Source: Parashewanella curva (GTDB lineage Bacteria; Pseudomonadota; Gammaproteobacteria; Enterobacterales; Shewanellaceae). Taken from it: 55,277 bases of DNA. Location: assembly GCF_003675895.1 (NCBI RefSeq), contig NZ_ML014754.1, positions 1 through 55,277 on the forward strand, given 5' to 3'. The notes beneath the pieces are model-generated. The model saw only the letters and a program-made list of their open reading frames with translations, had not been told where the DNA came from and did not search any database. Positions 43,814 to 53,574 of this stretch are shown here, in pieces. The position numbers and the translations under genes were made by a program. The first letter of the stretch is position 1. The number at the start of each line of letters is the position of its first letter.

Positions 43814-43841
43814 TTGACTCTAATTTCCTCCTCCCTATAAT
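43814..43841 (+). promoter_or_regulatory. Sigma-70 promoter of the tRNA-Val array
   Basis: TTGACT (43814-43819) and TATAAT (43836-43841) are spaced by 16 bp, followed by the GC-rich discriminator CGCCCC, as in growth-rate-controlled stable-RNA promoters. Transcription should start near 43848, about 35 nt before the first tRNA. Confidence 0.85.
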
Positions 43842-43882
43842 ACGCCCCACACAACGACGACGGTTGTCGAGTTGTTATCCCA

Positions 43883-43958
43883 GGTCGCTTAGCTCAGCTG
43901 GGAGAGCACCTCCCTTACAAGGAGGGGGTCACTGGTTCGAGCCCAGTAGCGACCACCA
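43883..43958 (+). tRNA. tRNA-Val(UAC), copy 1
   Basis: 76 nt folding into a cloverleaf. Acceptor GGTCGCT pairs with AGCGACC and ends in encoded CCA. The anticodon loop CTTACAA gives UAC. T arm CTGGTTCGAGCCCAG. Confidence 0.97.
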
Positions 43959-43997
43959 TTCTTTTACTGAAGAATTAAAACATTAGTAATTATCCCA

Positions 43998-44073
43998 GGT
44001 CGCTTAGCTCAGCTGGGAGAGCACCTCCCTTACAAGGAGGGGGTCACTGGTTCGAGCCCAGTAGCGACCACCA
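43998..44073 (+). tRNA. tRNA-Val(UAC), copy 2
   Basis: Sequence identical to copy 1, 115 bp downstream, with a nearly identical 39-nt spacer to copy 3. Confidence 0.97.
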
Positions 44074-44112
44074 TTCTTTTACTAACGAATTAAAACATTA
44101 GTAATTATCCCA

Positions 44113-44188
44113 GGTCGCTTAGCTCAGCTGGGAGAGCACCTCCCTTACAAGGAGGGGGTCACTGGTTCGAGCCCAGTAGCGACCACCA
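44113..44188 (+). tRNA. tRNA-Val(UAC), copy 3
   Basis: Sequence identical to copies 1 and 2, with CCA encoded. It ends 41 nt before the stop of the convergent metalloprotease gene. I see no terminator hairpin after it. Confidence 0.97.
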
Positions 44189-44228
44189 CTCCACTATCTA
44201 TCATTAATTTCTAAAAATGACTTCTAGT

Positions 44229-46790
44229 TTATTTTCTATTTCTCAATGGAATTAAGAAAATAAGATAAAGCCACCACAAAGTACTACCGCCAGATTTCTC
44301 TTCCTCATTAGCATCTTGATTAATTGTAATTCTCTTGGTTGCACTGGCTGTCTTTCCTTTAGAATCTCTAACCGTTAAACGAACAACATAACTCCCTGCT
44401 TCAGCATAGGTATGAGTCGGAGCTTGTTCAGTGCTCGTAGTGCCATTACCGAAATCCCATTGATGACTCACTTCACCTTCATTACCGCTAACAGTCGGCG
44501 AAAAGCTCACTGTTGCATTATTAATCTCACTGTTGATATCAACTTTAAAGCTATTTATGTTTCCAAGATCATTTCGACTGATTCTTATAGTTGCTTCACT
44601 GCTATCTGGATCTTGATTAATAACTTCTATAGTCACGCCTAGTTTTGGCAAAATCATTCCACTTTGAGGCTGTTCTGGAGAAGTATAATCATCAATATCT
44701 TTAAAAAGAGGATTATGGAATAGATGAGTATCATCATCATATGAAGATTGATCGTATTGACTAAACGTAGCATCTCGAACTTGAACTTTAGAATCCTTCG
44801 AACCAATCAATACCTGATCGGCATCAATAACACCAATTAAACTTTCCCCTGGGTGCTGTTTAACGGCATTCGCTTTATTGCCACCTTCATAAATTTTATT
44901 TTCTAGCCAAATAAGTACACCTGGTTCGTAGCCTTCAAACTTTAGTCCCTGATCAATATCACTATGATTTCTAAGTTGGATCAAATAGCGCTTATCTGAA
45001 GCCGTCGTTCTTTTATCATCGATTCGGGTAAATCCTGAAAAATTAATATCTCTTACAACTTCAGCATCATCACTATAGATTTCAACTCCATTGTTTAAAA
45101 TTTTAATATCGTCTAAAACGATTCCATAGCCACCGCCTGTATTGTCAGTGGTATAACGGAACTCAATATCGGCAGTTTGTCCTGCAAACTCACTAATATT
45201 AAACTCCAAGGTTACCCAAGCATCTTCACCTTCTGCACCTGCAATTTCACTGGATTTTCCGGTAATGATATTCGTTGCATTATTTTTATTATTATTTTCA
45301 ACAGTATGATTACCGGGAATGGAAAGGCCGTTAATACCGAGTTGTGCAAAATCGTAATTTTTTTCAATATCCCAATGGGCTTTTGCGGTTAACTTAAGCT
45401 GATTAGACTGCGGTAGTGTGACTTCAAAAGTCATTTTATGGGAAAGATCATCTCCCTCACCAGAATAATACTGATAATCTCCAGAATAGGCTGATTTAAA
45501 AGGCTCAGGTGGATTAGGTATTGAGATTGAAAGTTGGTTAATTTCATTGTGGTTGACTGCTGAATGAAGAGTGAAATCCACTTCTTCATCGGTAATGTCA
45601 TTGAAAGTGATATGACGCTCTCTTACCCAATTACCACCATACCGGTTTTGTAAATAAGATCGTGCGTATGGGCTAAATCCACTTGGAAGCGTCCCAGGTA
45701 TATCGCCAGCCCATGAACCGCTAGACATAATCGACCAATAGCCAACAGGTGAGTTTGGGTCTTGTGGTGAAGCTGTAGTATCGTACTCATCAGGCAGCCC
45801 CAAATCATGCCCAAATTCATGGGAAACAACACCAATAGCCGCATCAATGGGTTGTATTGTATACCCAAATACTTTTTTATCTGTACCTGGTAATGTGTAA
45901 CCTCTTGTGCTTTGATCGACAAAAAAACGGTGTGACCAGATAGCATTTTCCTTTAAAAAACCTCCCCCAGCCTCAGCCCCGATACTAGAATGAAAAACTA
46001 CGACATGATCAATGATGCCGTCACTTTCATTTACGTTTCCGTCATTATCCAAATCATTTGGATCTTCAATATCATAACTAGCAAGCTCACTTGCACTCAT
46101 TGTTACAGCAGCCTGTCTCACTGCTTCTTTTACTAACTCAGGTGCATTAACATCATTATTGGTTCCCGGAGCGTTTCGACCATAATATGATGCGTCGTTT
46201 TCAGCACGAAACCACCCCTTTACTTCTCCAGTAAAATTAAAACTCCCACCTGACACTGCTTTATAGTACTGACGAACGGTACGAAGTGTTTGACCACTTG
46301 GTCCAGCATAACCATTTTCTGAAAAAAGTAATCCTTCATAATGGGAAACTGGATAACTAGGGTAATACATCGGAGTGCTACCACTAGTTAATCGATTGTC
46401 GTTATATGGAAGATCAGGAAAATCAATCAGAACCGCCAATACTTTTACTGTTTTTTCCGCACTAGGATTTGAACCCAATACCAGCTGTGGAGAAAGCGAT
46501 CTTTTTTGTATTTTTCGATTTAATAGCTTTTGCTGAGACTCTATTTCAAAATCAGATTGATAGTGATGGTTTCGATTTGAAAAAGGCTTAAGGTATTGCT
46601 CCAATGCCTTCTTCTTTTCAGCGTCACTGGCATCAACAGCAAGCTCGCCACGCTTTTGCATCCAATATAGAATTTGTTTTTCATTGGTGATTGCAGGATC
46701 AGCAGGAGAATAGGAAACTTCTTGAGATTGAGCATGATTAGCCAAAATCGCGAGTGGTAATAACAGAACTTTTAACACTTCCTTGTTCAT
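44229..46790 (-). CDS. M6-family (immune-inhibitor-A-like) metalloprotease with GlyGly-CTERM tail
   Basis: A secreted zinc protease. The 853-residue product has a signal peptide (MNKEVLKVLLLPLAILANHAQS), a propeptide-like region (30-115), and an M6 catalytic domain with HEFGHDLGLPDEYD (H324, E325, H328). A Ca-binding-like DPNDLDNDGNVNESDG lies about 75 residues earlier. A carbohydrate-binding-like beta region follows (about 440-600), then a PKD domain (about 745-825, HQWDFGNGTTSTEQAPTHTYAEAGSYVVRL). It ends GGSTLWWLYLIFLIPLRNRK, a GlyGly-CTERM signal (Gly-Gly, hydrophobic span, basic end) for rhombosortase. The ATG at 46790 has AAGGTG upstream; the longer frame begins at a TTG. Confidence 0.92.
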   Translation of the reverse strand: MNKEVLKVLLLPLAILANHAQSQEVSYSPADPAITNEKQILYWMQKRGELAVDASDAEKKKALEQYLKPFSNRNHHYQSDFEIESQQKLLNRKIQKRSLSPQLVLGSNPSAEKTVKVLAVLIDFPDLPYNDNRLTSGSTPMYYPSYPVSHYEGLLFSENGYAGPSGQTLRTVRQYYKAVSGGSFNFTGEVKGWFRAENDASYYGRNAPGTNNDVNAPELVKEAVRQAAVTMSASELASYDIEDPNDLDNDGNVNESDGIIDHVVVFHSSIGAEAGGGFLKENAIWSHRFFVDQSTRGYTLPGTDKKVFGYTIQPIDAAIGVVSHEFGHDLGLPDEYDTTASPQDPNSPVGYWSIMSSGSWAGDIPGTLPSGFSPYARSYLQNRYGGNWVRERHITFNDITDEEVDFTLHSAVNHNEINQLSISIPNPPEPFKSAYSGDYQYYSGEGDDLSHKMTFEVTLPQSNQLKLTAKAHWDIEKNYDFAQLGINGLSIPGNHTVENNNKNNATNIITGKSSEIAGAEGEDAWVTLEFNISEFAGQTADIEFRYTTDNTGGGYGIVLDDIKILNNGVEIYSDDAEVVRDINFSGFTRIDDKRTTASDKRYLIQLRNHSDIDQGLKFEGYEPGVLIWLENKIYEGGNKANAVKQHPGESLIGVIDADQVLIGSKDSKVQVRDATFSQYDQSSYDDDTHLFHNPLFKDIDDYTSPEQPQSGMILPKLGVTIEVINQDPDSSEATIRISRNDLGNINSFKVDINSEINNATVSFSPTVSGNEGEVSHQWDFGNGTTSTEQAPTHTYAEAGSYVVRLTVRDSKGKTASATKRITINQDANEEEKSGGSTLWWLYLIFLIPLRNRK

Positions 46791-46960
46791 AAGCACCTTC
46801 TCTTTCAATCAGAAATACAACTTGCCATCCATGACAAACGACTGATTTTCGAAAACGCTTATGAGTTGCCAGAAACCACTTTTATTTCACTTTATACTTT
46901 TAGGTATAACCACAAGCGATACTTCGAAAAAAGCATAGCTTTTTAAATATAGTCAAAGTA

Positions 46961-47022
46961 ATACCAATTTGCGTTCAAATGTGATCTACTCAGAGCGATC
47001 ACTATTGAATGCAAATTGGTAT
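46961..47022. repeat. 62-bp imperfect palindrome (MITE-like)
   Basis: Arms at 46961-46986 and 46997-47022 begin ATACCAATTTGC and match at about 22 of 26 positions around a 10-nt loop. It lies between the metalloprotease gene and the RND operon terminator. Confidence 0.65.
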
Positions 47023-47037
47023 ATAGAATTCAGGCAC

Positions 47038-47064
47038 AAAAAAGGGGAAGCAAATGCTTCCCCT
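47038..47064 (-). terminator. Terminator of the RND efflux operon
   Basis: On the minus strand, AGGGGAAGCA/TGCTTCCCCT (47055-47064 with 47043-47052) with a 2-nt loop is followed by six T, about 20 nt past the RND pump stop. Confidence 0.9.
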
Positions 47065-47083
47065 AAGAATTTACTGATAAAAA

Positions 47084-50000
47084 TTAAGCTTTCAGTGCAT
47101 CCAATCCTCGGCGAACTTGACCTTTAATATCTTCAATAAATAGGTAGATACAAGGTACAAGTACCAAAGTTACCACTGTCGCAAACAATACACCGTAACC
47201 TAATGATACCGCCATTGGGATCACCATTTTAGCTTGCATGCTGGTTGCACTCATGATTGGTAACAGACCAATAAATGTGGTTAAAGAAGTCAGCAGAATA
47301 GGTCTGAAACGTTTTTGCCCTGCATTCATTACCGCTTCTTTCAATGGTATGCCTTGTTTACGAGTGTTATTGATGTAATCGACCATTACCAAGGAGTCGT
47401 TCACTACAACACCAGCCGCTGCAATAATGCCAAACAGAGACAGCGCACTTAAATCAATCCCCATGATCATATGACCAAGTACCGAGCCAATAACACCAAA
47501 TGGAATGACTGACATGATCATGAATGGCTGAGAGTAGGACTTTAGAGGTATCGCTAACAATGTGTATATCACCAACATTGATAACATGAAGTCTCTCAAC
47601 TGAGTATTGGTGCTATCAATCTGCTCTTGGATACTCCCTGATAACTCACTTTTCACACCAGGATACTTAAGTAGTAATTCTGGTAAAAAGTTATCACGAA
47701 TATCCTTAGCGACTTTAAATGGCTCTACTACATCTGCATTAACGGCAGCCCAAACATTCAAGGTACGATTACCATTTTCACGACGAATACGGCTAACACC
47801 ATCTACCAGAATAATATCAGCAACTTCAGATAGCGGTACTTCAGCCCCAACTGAGGTTTTTATTAGGGTATCGCCCACTTGAGCAATAGAGTTTCTTTGT
47901 TCTTCTGGGTAACGGATCATCACTTTCACTTCTTGACCGTTACGCAAAATACGCTGAGCCTCTAGACCATAAAAGCTATTACCCACTTGTGATGCGATAT
48001 CTCGTAGAGTTAACCCAAGAGCATAAGCTTGTGGTTTTAGCGCAAACTGAATCTCTTTAGTACTGGATTGGTTGCTGTCATTGACATCTCCTACCCCTTC
48101 TAGAGTCCTCAGTTTATCTGCAAGCTCTTTACCAGCCGCTTTAAGTTGCTCTTCATCTTTACCTTCTAAGCGGAAGGAAATATCACCATCATCACGGCCA
48201 CCACCAATCAAGCTGTCTTGAACTCTCAACTCGTCAACGCCAGGGATAATTGGAAACTTTTCTCGCCATAAATCAGCAACAGCAAAGGTATCCATTGGTC
48301 GGTGTATTGGATCAACCAGTTTAAGCATGATATCTGCACGAGTTCGACCGCGAAGATCAACCTGCATATCGGATATCATTCTTTGCCCATACTTTTCTTC
48401 CAGTTCTTGCTCTACTGTTTCAATTGCTTTTTTGATTTCCAAAGCCGCAGCTAACGTCGCTTTGTCAGAAGCATCTTCATTCATCTCTAAGGTAACACGT
48501 GGGAAGTCATGTGGGACTTTAGGCGTACCAATAAAGCGAACAAAGCCACCAGCGTATAAGCCAGCACAGATGATCATAAAGCCAATAAATGCCATGATTA
48601 CGGTATAGCGGTACTTGAGGGCAGATTTTAACGTTGGTTGATAAATGGAACTGATAAACCATTTCAACGATTTATCAACATTTCCTTGTAAGAAATTCAC
48701 GCCATTACGCAGCCAGTCCAGAGGGTTCTTAGAACCAGGTTGAACGACTTTTGGTGGATTCATACATGCCAAGTGAGCAGGCAAAATCAATTTAGATTCA
48801 ACTAATGAGAACAGCAAACATAAAATAACCACAAAGCCAATCGCTTGACCAAAGGCTGAGGATGGACCGGTATCAAGAGTAATAGGTAAAAATGCCGCAA
48901 TAGTCGTCAATACACCAAAGGTAGCCGGCATCGCAACTCGTTTAACACCACGGATCACATTATCTAGTGACTGCCCCTTTTCTTCACATTCAGCATGAGC
49001 ACTTTCGCCCATCACAATGGCGTCATCAACGACAATACCCAGTACCAAAATAAAGGCGAATAAACTGATGATATTGATAGTGACGTCAATCATACCTAAT
49101 GGCATAAACAACAGAGTACCAAGGAAACAAACTGGCAGCCCCATCATTACCCAAAAAGCTAATCTCACACGAAGGAACAAAGCAAGTAGTAAGAAAACCA
49201 ACAAAGCACCACTTTTCATACTATCAAGCATCAAGTCTAAACGGCCTTGAAGGTAATAGGTCATATCGACCCAAGGTTCAAACTTCACACCTTGAGGTAG
49301 TGTTTTTTGTTTATCCTTAATGAAACGCTGCATGACTTTAGCAACATCTGTGATGGATTGATCACGAGAAGCTCGAATACCAAAGGTTACTGCGTTTTTG
49401 CCATTGAATTTAGAATACTGTAGACCCTCTTGGAAACCATCATTAACCTTGGCAATATCACCTAAGCGAATATTACTGCCATCGGCTAAAGTGATTAATG
49501 GGATTTTCTCAAACTCATGACCCACATAAGCTTGGTTTTCGACACGTAAGTTGATAAAGCCGTTAGAAGTTCGGATTTGCCCTGCTGACATATTCCGAGA
49601 ATAGTTTCGAACCGCGTTTGCAACGTCATTGAAACTTAAACCGTATTCTCGAAGTTTATCTTTACTCAGTTCAATTGAAACCTCATAACCTAAGCCACTA
49701 TAAAACTCAGCGATATTAACAAGCGGTAACGCCAAAATTTCATCATGAATTTTTTCACCAACGTCCTTTAACTGACGATTACTTAAATCACCATAAAGGC
49801 TGACATACATCACTTCTTGAGTATATTTCTCATGTATGATTTGAGGCTTTTCCATGGTTCCAGGAAAAGTGGAGATAGTATCAATCGCTGATTTTACTTC
49901 CTCAAGTACCTGCCGAGGATCATAATCATCTTCAATTTGAATCCAGCCATTTGAGCCACCACGACGCGAGTAGGTAATCACTCGCTTCAAACCTTGTACT

Positions 50001-50233
50001 GACTCTAAGGCTTCTTCGACTTTAATGGTGATCCCTTCTTCTACTTCTTGTGGAGCAGCGCCTGGATAAACCGCATTAAAAGAAAGCCAGTTACTTTCTA
50101 CGGCCGGAAAGAACTGCTTTCGAATAGTACCTGCCGTTAATAGACCACCAATTAAGATAATGATCATTAACAAATTTGCAGCAACACTGTTTCGGGCAAA
50201 CCAAGCAATGATGCCTTTATTGGTATCAATCAT
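47084..50233 (-). CDS. RND efflux pump, inner-membrane permease (AcrB/MexF-like)
   Basis: A proton-driven HAE-type multidrug transporter. The 1049 residues show the duplicated 12-TM topology with two large periplasmic loops. The proton-relay aspartates are in ILVLGIVVDDAIVMGESAHAE (TM4). IIAAAGVVVNDSLVMVDYI (TM10) is present. The N-terminus is AWFARNSVAANLLMIIILIGGL. It starts 15 nt after the adaptor stop, with AGGGAT upstream. No outer-membrane TolC-like gene is adjacent, so it probably uses a shared TolC. The substrate cannot be read. Confidence 0.94.
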   Translation of the reverse strand: MIDTNKGIIAWFARNSVAANLLMIIILIGGLLTAGTIRKQFFPAVESNWLSFNAVYPGAAPQEVEEGITIKVEEALESVQGLKRVITYSRRGGSNGWIQIEDDYDPRQVLEEVKSAIDTISTFPGTMEKPQIIHEKYTQEVMYVSLYGDLSNRQLKDVGEKIHDEILALPLVNIAEFYSGLGYEVSIELSKDKLREYGLSFNDVANAVRNYSRNMSAGQIRTSNGFINLRVENQAYVGHEFEKIPLITLADGSNIRLGDIAKVNDGFQEGLQYSKFNGKNAVTFGIRASRDQSITDVAKVMQRFIKDKQKTLPQGVKFEPWVDMTYYLQGRLDLMLDSMKSGALLVFLLLALFLRVRLAFWVMMGLPVCFLGTLLFMPLGMIDVTINIISLFAFILVLGIVVDDAIVMGESAHAECEEKGQSLDNVIRGVKRVAMPATFGVLTTIAAFLPITLDTGPSSAFGQAIGFVVILCLLFSLVESKLILPAHLACMNPPKVVQPGSKNPLDWLRNGVNFLQGNVDKSLKWFISSIYQPTLKSALKYRYTVIMAFIGFMIICAGLYAGGFVRFIGTPKVPHDFPRVTLEMNEDASDKATLAAALEIKKAIETVEQELEEKYGQRMISDMQVDLRGRTRADIMLKLVDPIHRPMDTFAVADLWREKFPIIPGVDELRVQDSLIGGGRDDGDISFRLEGKDEEQLKAAGKELADKLRTLEGVGDVNDSNQSSTKEIQFALKPQAYALGLTLRDIASQVGNSFYGLEAQRILRNGQEVKVMIRYPEEQRNSIAQVGDTLIKTSVGAEVPLSEVADIILVDGVSRIRRENGNRTLNVWAAVNADVVEPFKVAKDIRDNFLPELLLKYPGVKSELSGSIQEQIDSTNTQLRDFMLSMLVIYTLLAIPLKSYSQPFMIMSVIPFGVIGSVLGHMIMGIDLSALSLFGIIAAAGVVVNDSLVMVDYINNTRKQGIPLKEAVMNAGQKRFRPILLTSLTTFIGLLPIMSATSMQAKMVIPMAVSLGYGVLFATVVTLVLVPCIYLFIEDIKGQVRRGLDALKA

Positions 50234-50248
50234 TGTGTATCCCTACCT

Positions 50249-51433
50249 TTATTGTTTTTCTGCTAGTTGGGTTTCTACAGCATCGACTTCGTCAGTTTTA
50301 TTCTGCTTGTCTTCTGGTAAGGCTAATTCCATACCTTCTAATGGATAATCCAGTGCCGAGATAATGATTTTATCGCCATCTTTTAACCCAGAAGAAATAA
50401 TCGCGTTTGAGCCTGACTCACGCAGAATGGTCACAGGTGCTAATTTAAGTAAACGATCTTCACTAAGAAGGGCAACTTTACCTTCATTAATTAAGTGTCG
50501 AGGAATAACACTTACCTGACCGGCTTGGTCACCTGAAATTGTTGCTGTCACATATGAACCAAACTTAAGAGGCGCTTTGTCGCTGTTCAGCCCGTAAGGG
50601 TCGATGATTTGTGCGACTAAATATGTCATGCGGCTATTTTTATCAACTACACCTTCTGAGCGAATGATCTTTCCTTGCCAGACACGAGTCTTACCAGCCA
50701 GTTGAGTCTTAATCTCAACATCTGATAACTGTCCTTGATCGCTTAAAAAACTTAGCTCTTTATCTGCAACAGGAAGACGGATTTCAGCCGTTTCAACACT
50801 GATAATTTTTCCTAATGGATTACCAACATTGACGTATGAACCTAACCCTATGTCGCGCGCTTCAATTAACGCATCGTAAGGAGCACGAATTACGGTTCTT
50901 TCTAAATTTCGTTTTGCACGCTTTAATTGAGCTTCAGCTGACTTTAATCGAGCAATCTCTTGAGCAAGTTGAGGCTTACGAAGGCTAAGCTCTGTAGGAG
51001 TTCCATTGGTAATACGAGCCCACTCACGTTCGGCTACTTTACCTTGAGCTTTTTCTAGAATAAGCGCAGATTGAGCATTCGCTACTGAAGCTTGTGCATC
51101 AATTAATGCGGCTTCGTAATCGATAGCATCAACTTTAGCTAACACTTCACCTTTACGAATAAAGCCACCGCGCACAAACGCATCTGAAATAAACTTAATT
51201 TCTCCTGATACCTGCGCCACTAATTGAGTTTCATACTTACCAGTAACAACACCGTAAGAATTAACCTTGTGGGTATAGTCAACCATCTGATTGACTTCAA
51301 TTGCCACAACAGGACGGTTGTCCATTTCCTCTTTTTCTTCTGGGGGCTTTTTCATTGATGAAAAACCAACAGCCGCTGCTACGGCAATGGTGATCACGAC
51401 AATGGGTAAAATAATTTGCTTTGGGCTTGCCAC
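50249..51433 (-). CDS. RND efflux periplasmic adaptor
   Basis: The membrane-fusion partner of the RND pump downstream. The 394 residues have an N-terminal anchor (about 7-24), lipoyl halves (YGVVTGKYETQLVAQVSGEI and VIRAPYDALIEARD), a helical hairpin (about 112-170) and a beta-barrel domain. It starts at GTG with AGAGGA 8 nt upstream. It is the first gene of the operon, upstream of the pump and divergent from the MFS gene. Confidence 0.92.
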   Translation of the reverse strand: MASPKQIILPIVVITIAVAAAVGFSSMKKPPEEKEEMDNRPVVAIEVNQMVDYTHKVNSYGVVTGKYETQLVAQVSGEIKFISDAFVRGGFIRKGEVLAKVDAIDYEAALIDAQASVANAQSALILEKAQGKVAEREWARITNGTPTELSLRKPQLAQEIARLKSAEAQLKRAKRNLERTVIRAPYDALIEARDIGLGSYVNVGNPLGKIISVETAEIRLPVADKELSFLSDQGQLSDVEIKTQLAGKTRVWQGKIIRSEGVVDKNSRMTYLVAQIIDPYGLNSDKAPLKFGSYVTATISGDQAGQVSVIPRHLINEGKVALLSEDRLLKLAPVTILRESGSNAIISSGLKDGDKIIISALDYPLEGMELALPEDKQNKTDEVDAVETQLAEKQ

Positions 51434-51509
51434 ACTAAAGTCCTCTTCTTGGTCCTTCTTATCTCATTTAACAATCACTTGTTTATGAGCCTGAATTTCC
51501 CTTATTCAA

Positions 51510-51553
51510 TTATTATTGACCTTTTGTATTGTGCTTAGGTCTTATTATTGACC
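51510..51553 (-). promoter_or_regulatory. 12-bp direct repeat upstream of the RND operon, candidate operator
   Basis: TTATTATTGACC occurs at 51510-51521 and again at 51542-51553, exactly 32 bp apart (three helical turns). They lie in the 287-bp divergent region between the RND adaptor and the MFS transporter. An imperfect TATAAT follows the second copy. The rest of this region has a run of eight C residues (about 51624-51631) and nothing else I can name. Confidence 0.4.
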
Positions 51554-51720
51554 CTATAATAAGCAATAAAATGCTACATGAGTATGATAAAGTGTTACTA
51601 CCTGTTTCAAATGTTGCAAATACTCCCCCCCCTTTTAAATTTAATAAACAATTTAATTTACTTATTAATATATCCATGACATAGTACGTTTCCTCATCAA
51701 TAAAGATCGACTGAGCGTCA

Positions 51721-52923
51721 ATGGAAAAAGAACTTCAAGCTAAATCAATTTTAGGGGTAACCTTATTCGTTACTTTGCTTAGCGTCTCAGGTATTGCACT
51801 CCCCTATCCCATACTTGCACCACTATTTAATGAGGGTACAAATCCTCTAACTCACTTCATGTCACTTCCAAAAGAAATTTTATTTGGCGTGATAATAGGT
51901 ATATATCCACTTGGTGTAATTATTGGCTCAAGCTTTATTGGTTCATACTCTGACCGCTACGGACGCAAAAAAGTATTAACACTAACTATGTTCGGCTGTA
52001 GCCTAAGCTATATGCTAACCGCCATAGCTGCGATATCAGGAAGCTTTGTTTTATTTGCTCTATCACGACTTTTGACAGGTTTATTCGAAGGCAATATTGC
52101 CATTGCTCGAGCTATAGCTATCGATCTGCACCCAACAATCAATAAAACCAAAAGCTTATCTTGGATAAGTGCAATGGGATTTGGCGGTTACTTGATTGGT
52201 CCTCTGGCGGGAGGTCACCTAGCACCATATGGAATTGATGTTCTGTTCTTTATTGCTGGCTTAGTATGTTTAGTTGCCACCCTATGCTGCCAATTGCTCT
52301 TACCAAATTCGATAAATAGGGTGATAGAGCAAGAAGATAAAGGGTCTAGTTTAGTTTTATTGAAAGATAGATCACTGCGACAATTTTTTATTCTGTATCT
52401 TTTTTTGATGCTCGGAATAAACATTTATTACGAATTTTACCCTCTATGGCTAGTAGAGAAGTTTGCTTACAACCCTGCTCAAATTGGCTGGGCTACGGTA
52501 TTAATTACCAGTTGTATGATTTTCAGTAGCACCATGCTGAACAGCAAAATCGAAAAAAAGATGACAACCGCTCAAGCAGGACTGGTAGGTATGTTAGTAG
52601 TCACAATGGCTTTAACTATTGTACCTATTACTTCGGAGAATAACTTTTGGATGACATTCGCATTAGTAGGCTTTGGAGTCGGCATCTATAACGGTTTTCT
52701 CACCAGCTATATTTCGACGGCTTATGAGCACAAAGCACAAGGACAGCTGATGGGAATGCTCGTAACTATCTTTTGTGTCGGAAATTTAATAGCAGCAGGA
52801 ATAGGAAGTTTAATTTCATTAGTTCAAGTCAGTTATTCGATTTGGACTGCAGCTCTGTGTATAGCAGCAGCTTCAATACTCTTTTTTAGAGGCCATTTTA
52901 AGTTGGCTTTGTGGGAAAAATAA
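51721..52923 (+). CDS. MFS transporter, DHA1 (TetA-like) type
   Basis: A 12-TM proton-coupled exporter, probably for drugs or small metabolites. The 400 residues are normal. Motif A between TM2 and TM3 reads GSYSDRYGRKKVLT. Motif B-like LSRLLTGLFEGNIAIARA (TM4) and motif C-like WISAMGFGGYLIGPLAGG (TM5) fit the DHA1 antiporter family. It is divergent from the RND operon and ends at a terminator. No regulator is adjacent. Confidence 0.9.
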   Translation: MEKELQAKSILGVTLFVTLLSVSGIALPYPILAPLFNEGTNPLTHFMSLPKEILFGVIIGIYPLGVIIGSSFIGSYSDRYGRKKVLTLTMFGCSLSYMLTAIAAISGSFVLFALSRLLTGLFEGNIAIARAIAIDLHPTINKTKSLSWISAMGFGGYLIGPLAGGHLAPYGIDVLFFIAGLVCLVATLCCQLLLPNSINRVIEQEDKGSSLVLLKDRSLRQFFILYLFLMLGINIYYEFYPLWLVEKFAYNPAQIGWATVLITSCMIFSSTMLNSKIEKKMTTAQAGLVGMLVVTMALTIVPITSENNFWMTFALVGFGVGIYNGFLTSYISTAYEHKAQGQLMGMLVTIFCVGNLIAAGIGSLISLVQVSYSIWTAALCIAAASILFFRGHFKLALWEK

Positions 52924-52929
52924 CTTTGA

Positions 52930-52968
52930 GCCACTAACTCAGATTTGATTTAAGTTAGTGGCATTTTG
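52930..52968 (+). terminator. Terminator between MFS and PTP-like genes
   Basis: Perfect 10-bp arms (52930-52939 and 52953-52962) with a 13-nt loop are followed by ATTTTGTT. Confidence 0.7.
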
Positions 52969-52980
52969 TTGAGAAAGGTT

Positions 52981-53508
52981 CTATTTAATTGATTTTAACT
53001 TTTCTCTTACTAAAGGCTCTAGTCGCGTTAATCCCCAACGCTTACCTACTGCTATTGCAACTTCAGCATCATTACCATTAGTTTGATATGTATCTATAGC
53101 TTTTAAAGCACCGACACGGTTCCCTGAAGCACAATGCACAAAGACACCTTTACCTTTTATTGATAAAAGCGTCTTCGATAGATTATCCGCATTGGCAACG
53201 GAGACATCTTTAGCTCCAGCAACAGGTATTGAGATATAAGTTAAACCAAGCGATTCAACAAATTGCTTTTCATTCCAGTTCTGCTCGGACTTTGGTCTTA
53301 AGTTGATGACATACTCAACACCCGCTTTTTTCAAACCCTCTAGCTGTGTTTTAGTTGGCTGCCCGCCTGTATAAACCGTAGCTTGTGGATGTTTGAGTTT
53401 TTTTAAACCTAATTGCTGTATATCCGCATCAGTAGTTTTTGCAATAGATGCTGCCGAAAAAACGGCTAAACACAGTAACAAGCACTTTGTGATCGTTTTT
53501 TTAATCAT
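52981..53508 (-). CDS. Periplasmic protein-tyrosine-phosphatase-like protein (BLH phosphatase type)
   Basis: A secreted phosphatase of the beta-lactamase-hydrolase-like phosphatase family (DSP-like fold). The 175 residues begin with a signal peptide (KKTITKCLLLCLAVFSAASIA-K). The CX5R active site reads HCASGNRVGA, with C126 and R131. The general-acid loop probably lies in NLRPKSEQNWNE or IPVAGAKDVS. A cytoplasmic PTP would not have this signal peptide, so a periplasmic role is inferred. It lies 66 nt after the beta-helix-like gene on the same strand, likely co-transcribed. Confidence 0.85.
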   Translation of the reverse strand: MIKKTITKCLLLCLAVFSAASIAKTTDADIQQLGLKKLKHPQATVYTGGQPTKTQLEGLKKAGVEYVINLRPKSEQNWNEKQFVESLGLTYISIPVAGAKDVSVANADNLSKTLLSIKGKGVFVHCASGNRVGALKAIDTYQTNGNDAEVAIAVGKRWGLTRLEPLVREKLKSIK

Positions 53509-53574
53509 GATTCATTACCTCTTAAATTAGATTTTACTAATATACCAAAGATAACATTAAATAACACGCCCAGA

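Noticed and set aside
44189-44228. Attachment site next to the tRNA-Val array
   Set aside because: I found no duplicated tRNA 3' end beyond the array and no integrase, so there is no evidence of an island.
51624-51631. Run of eight C as a phase-variation tract
   Set aside because: It lies in an intergenic gap with no clear promoter spacing dependence; possible but unsupported.
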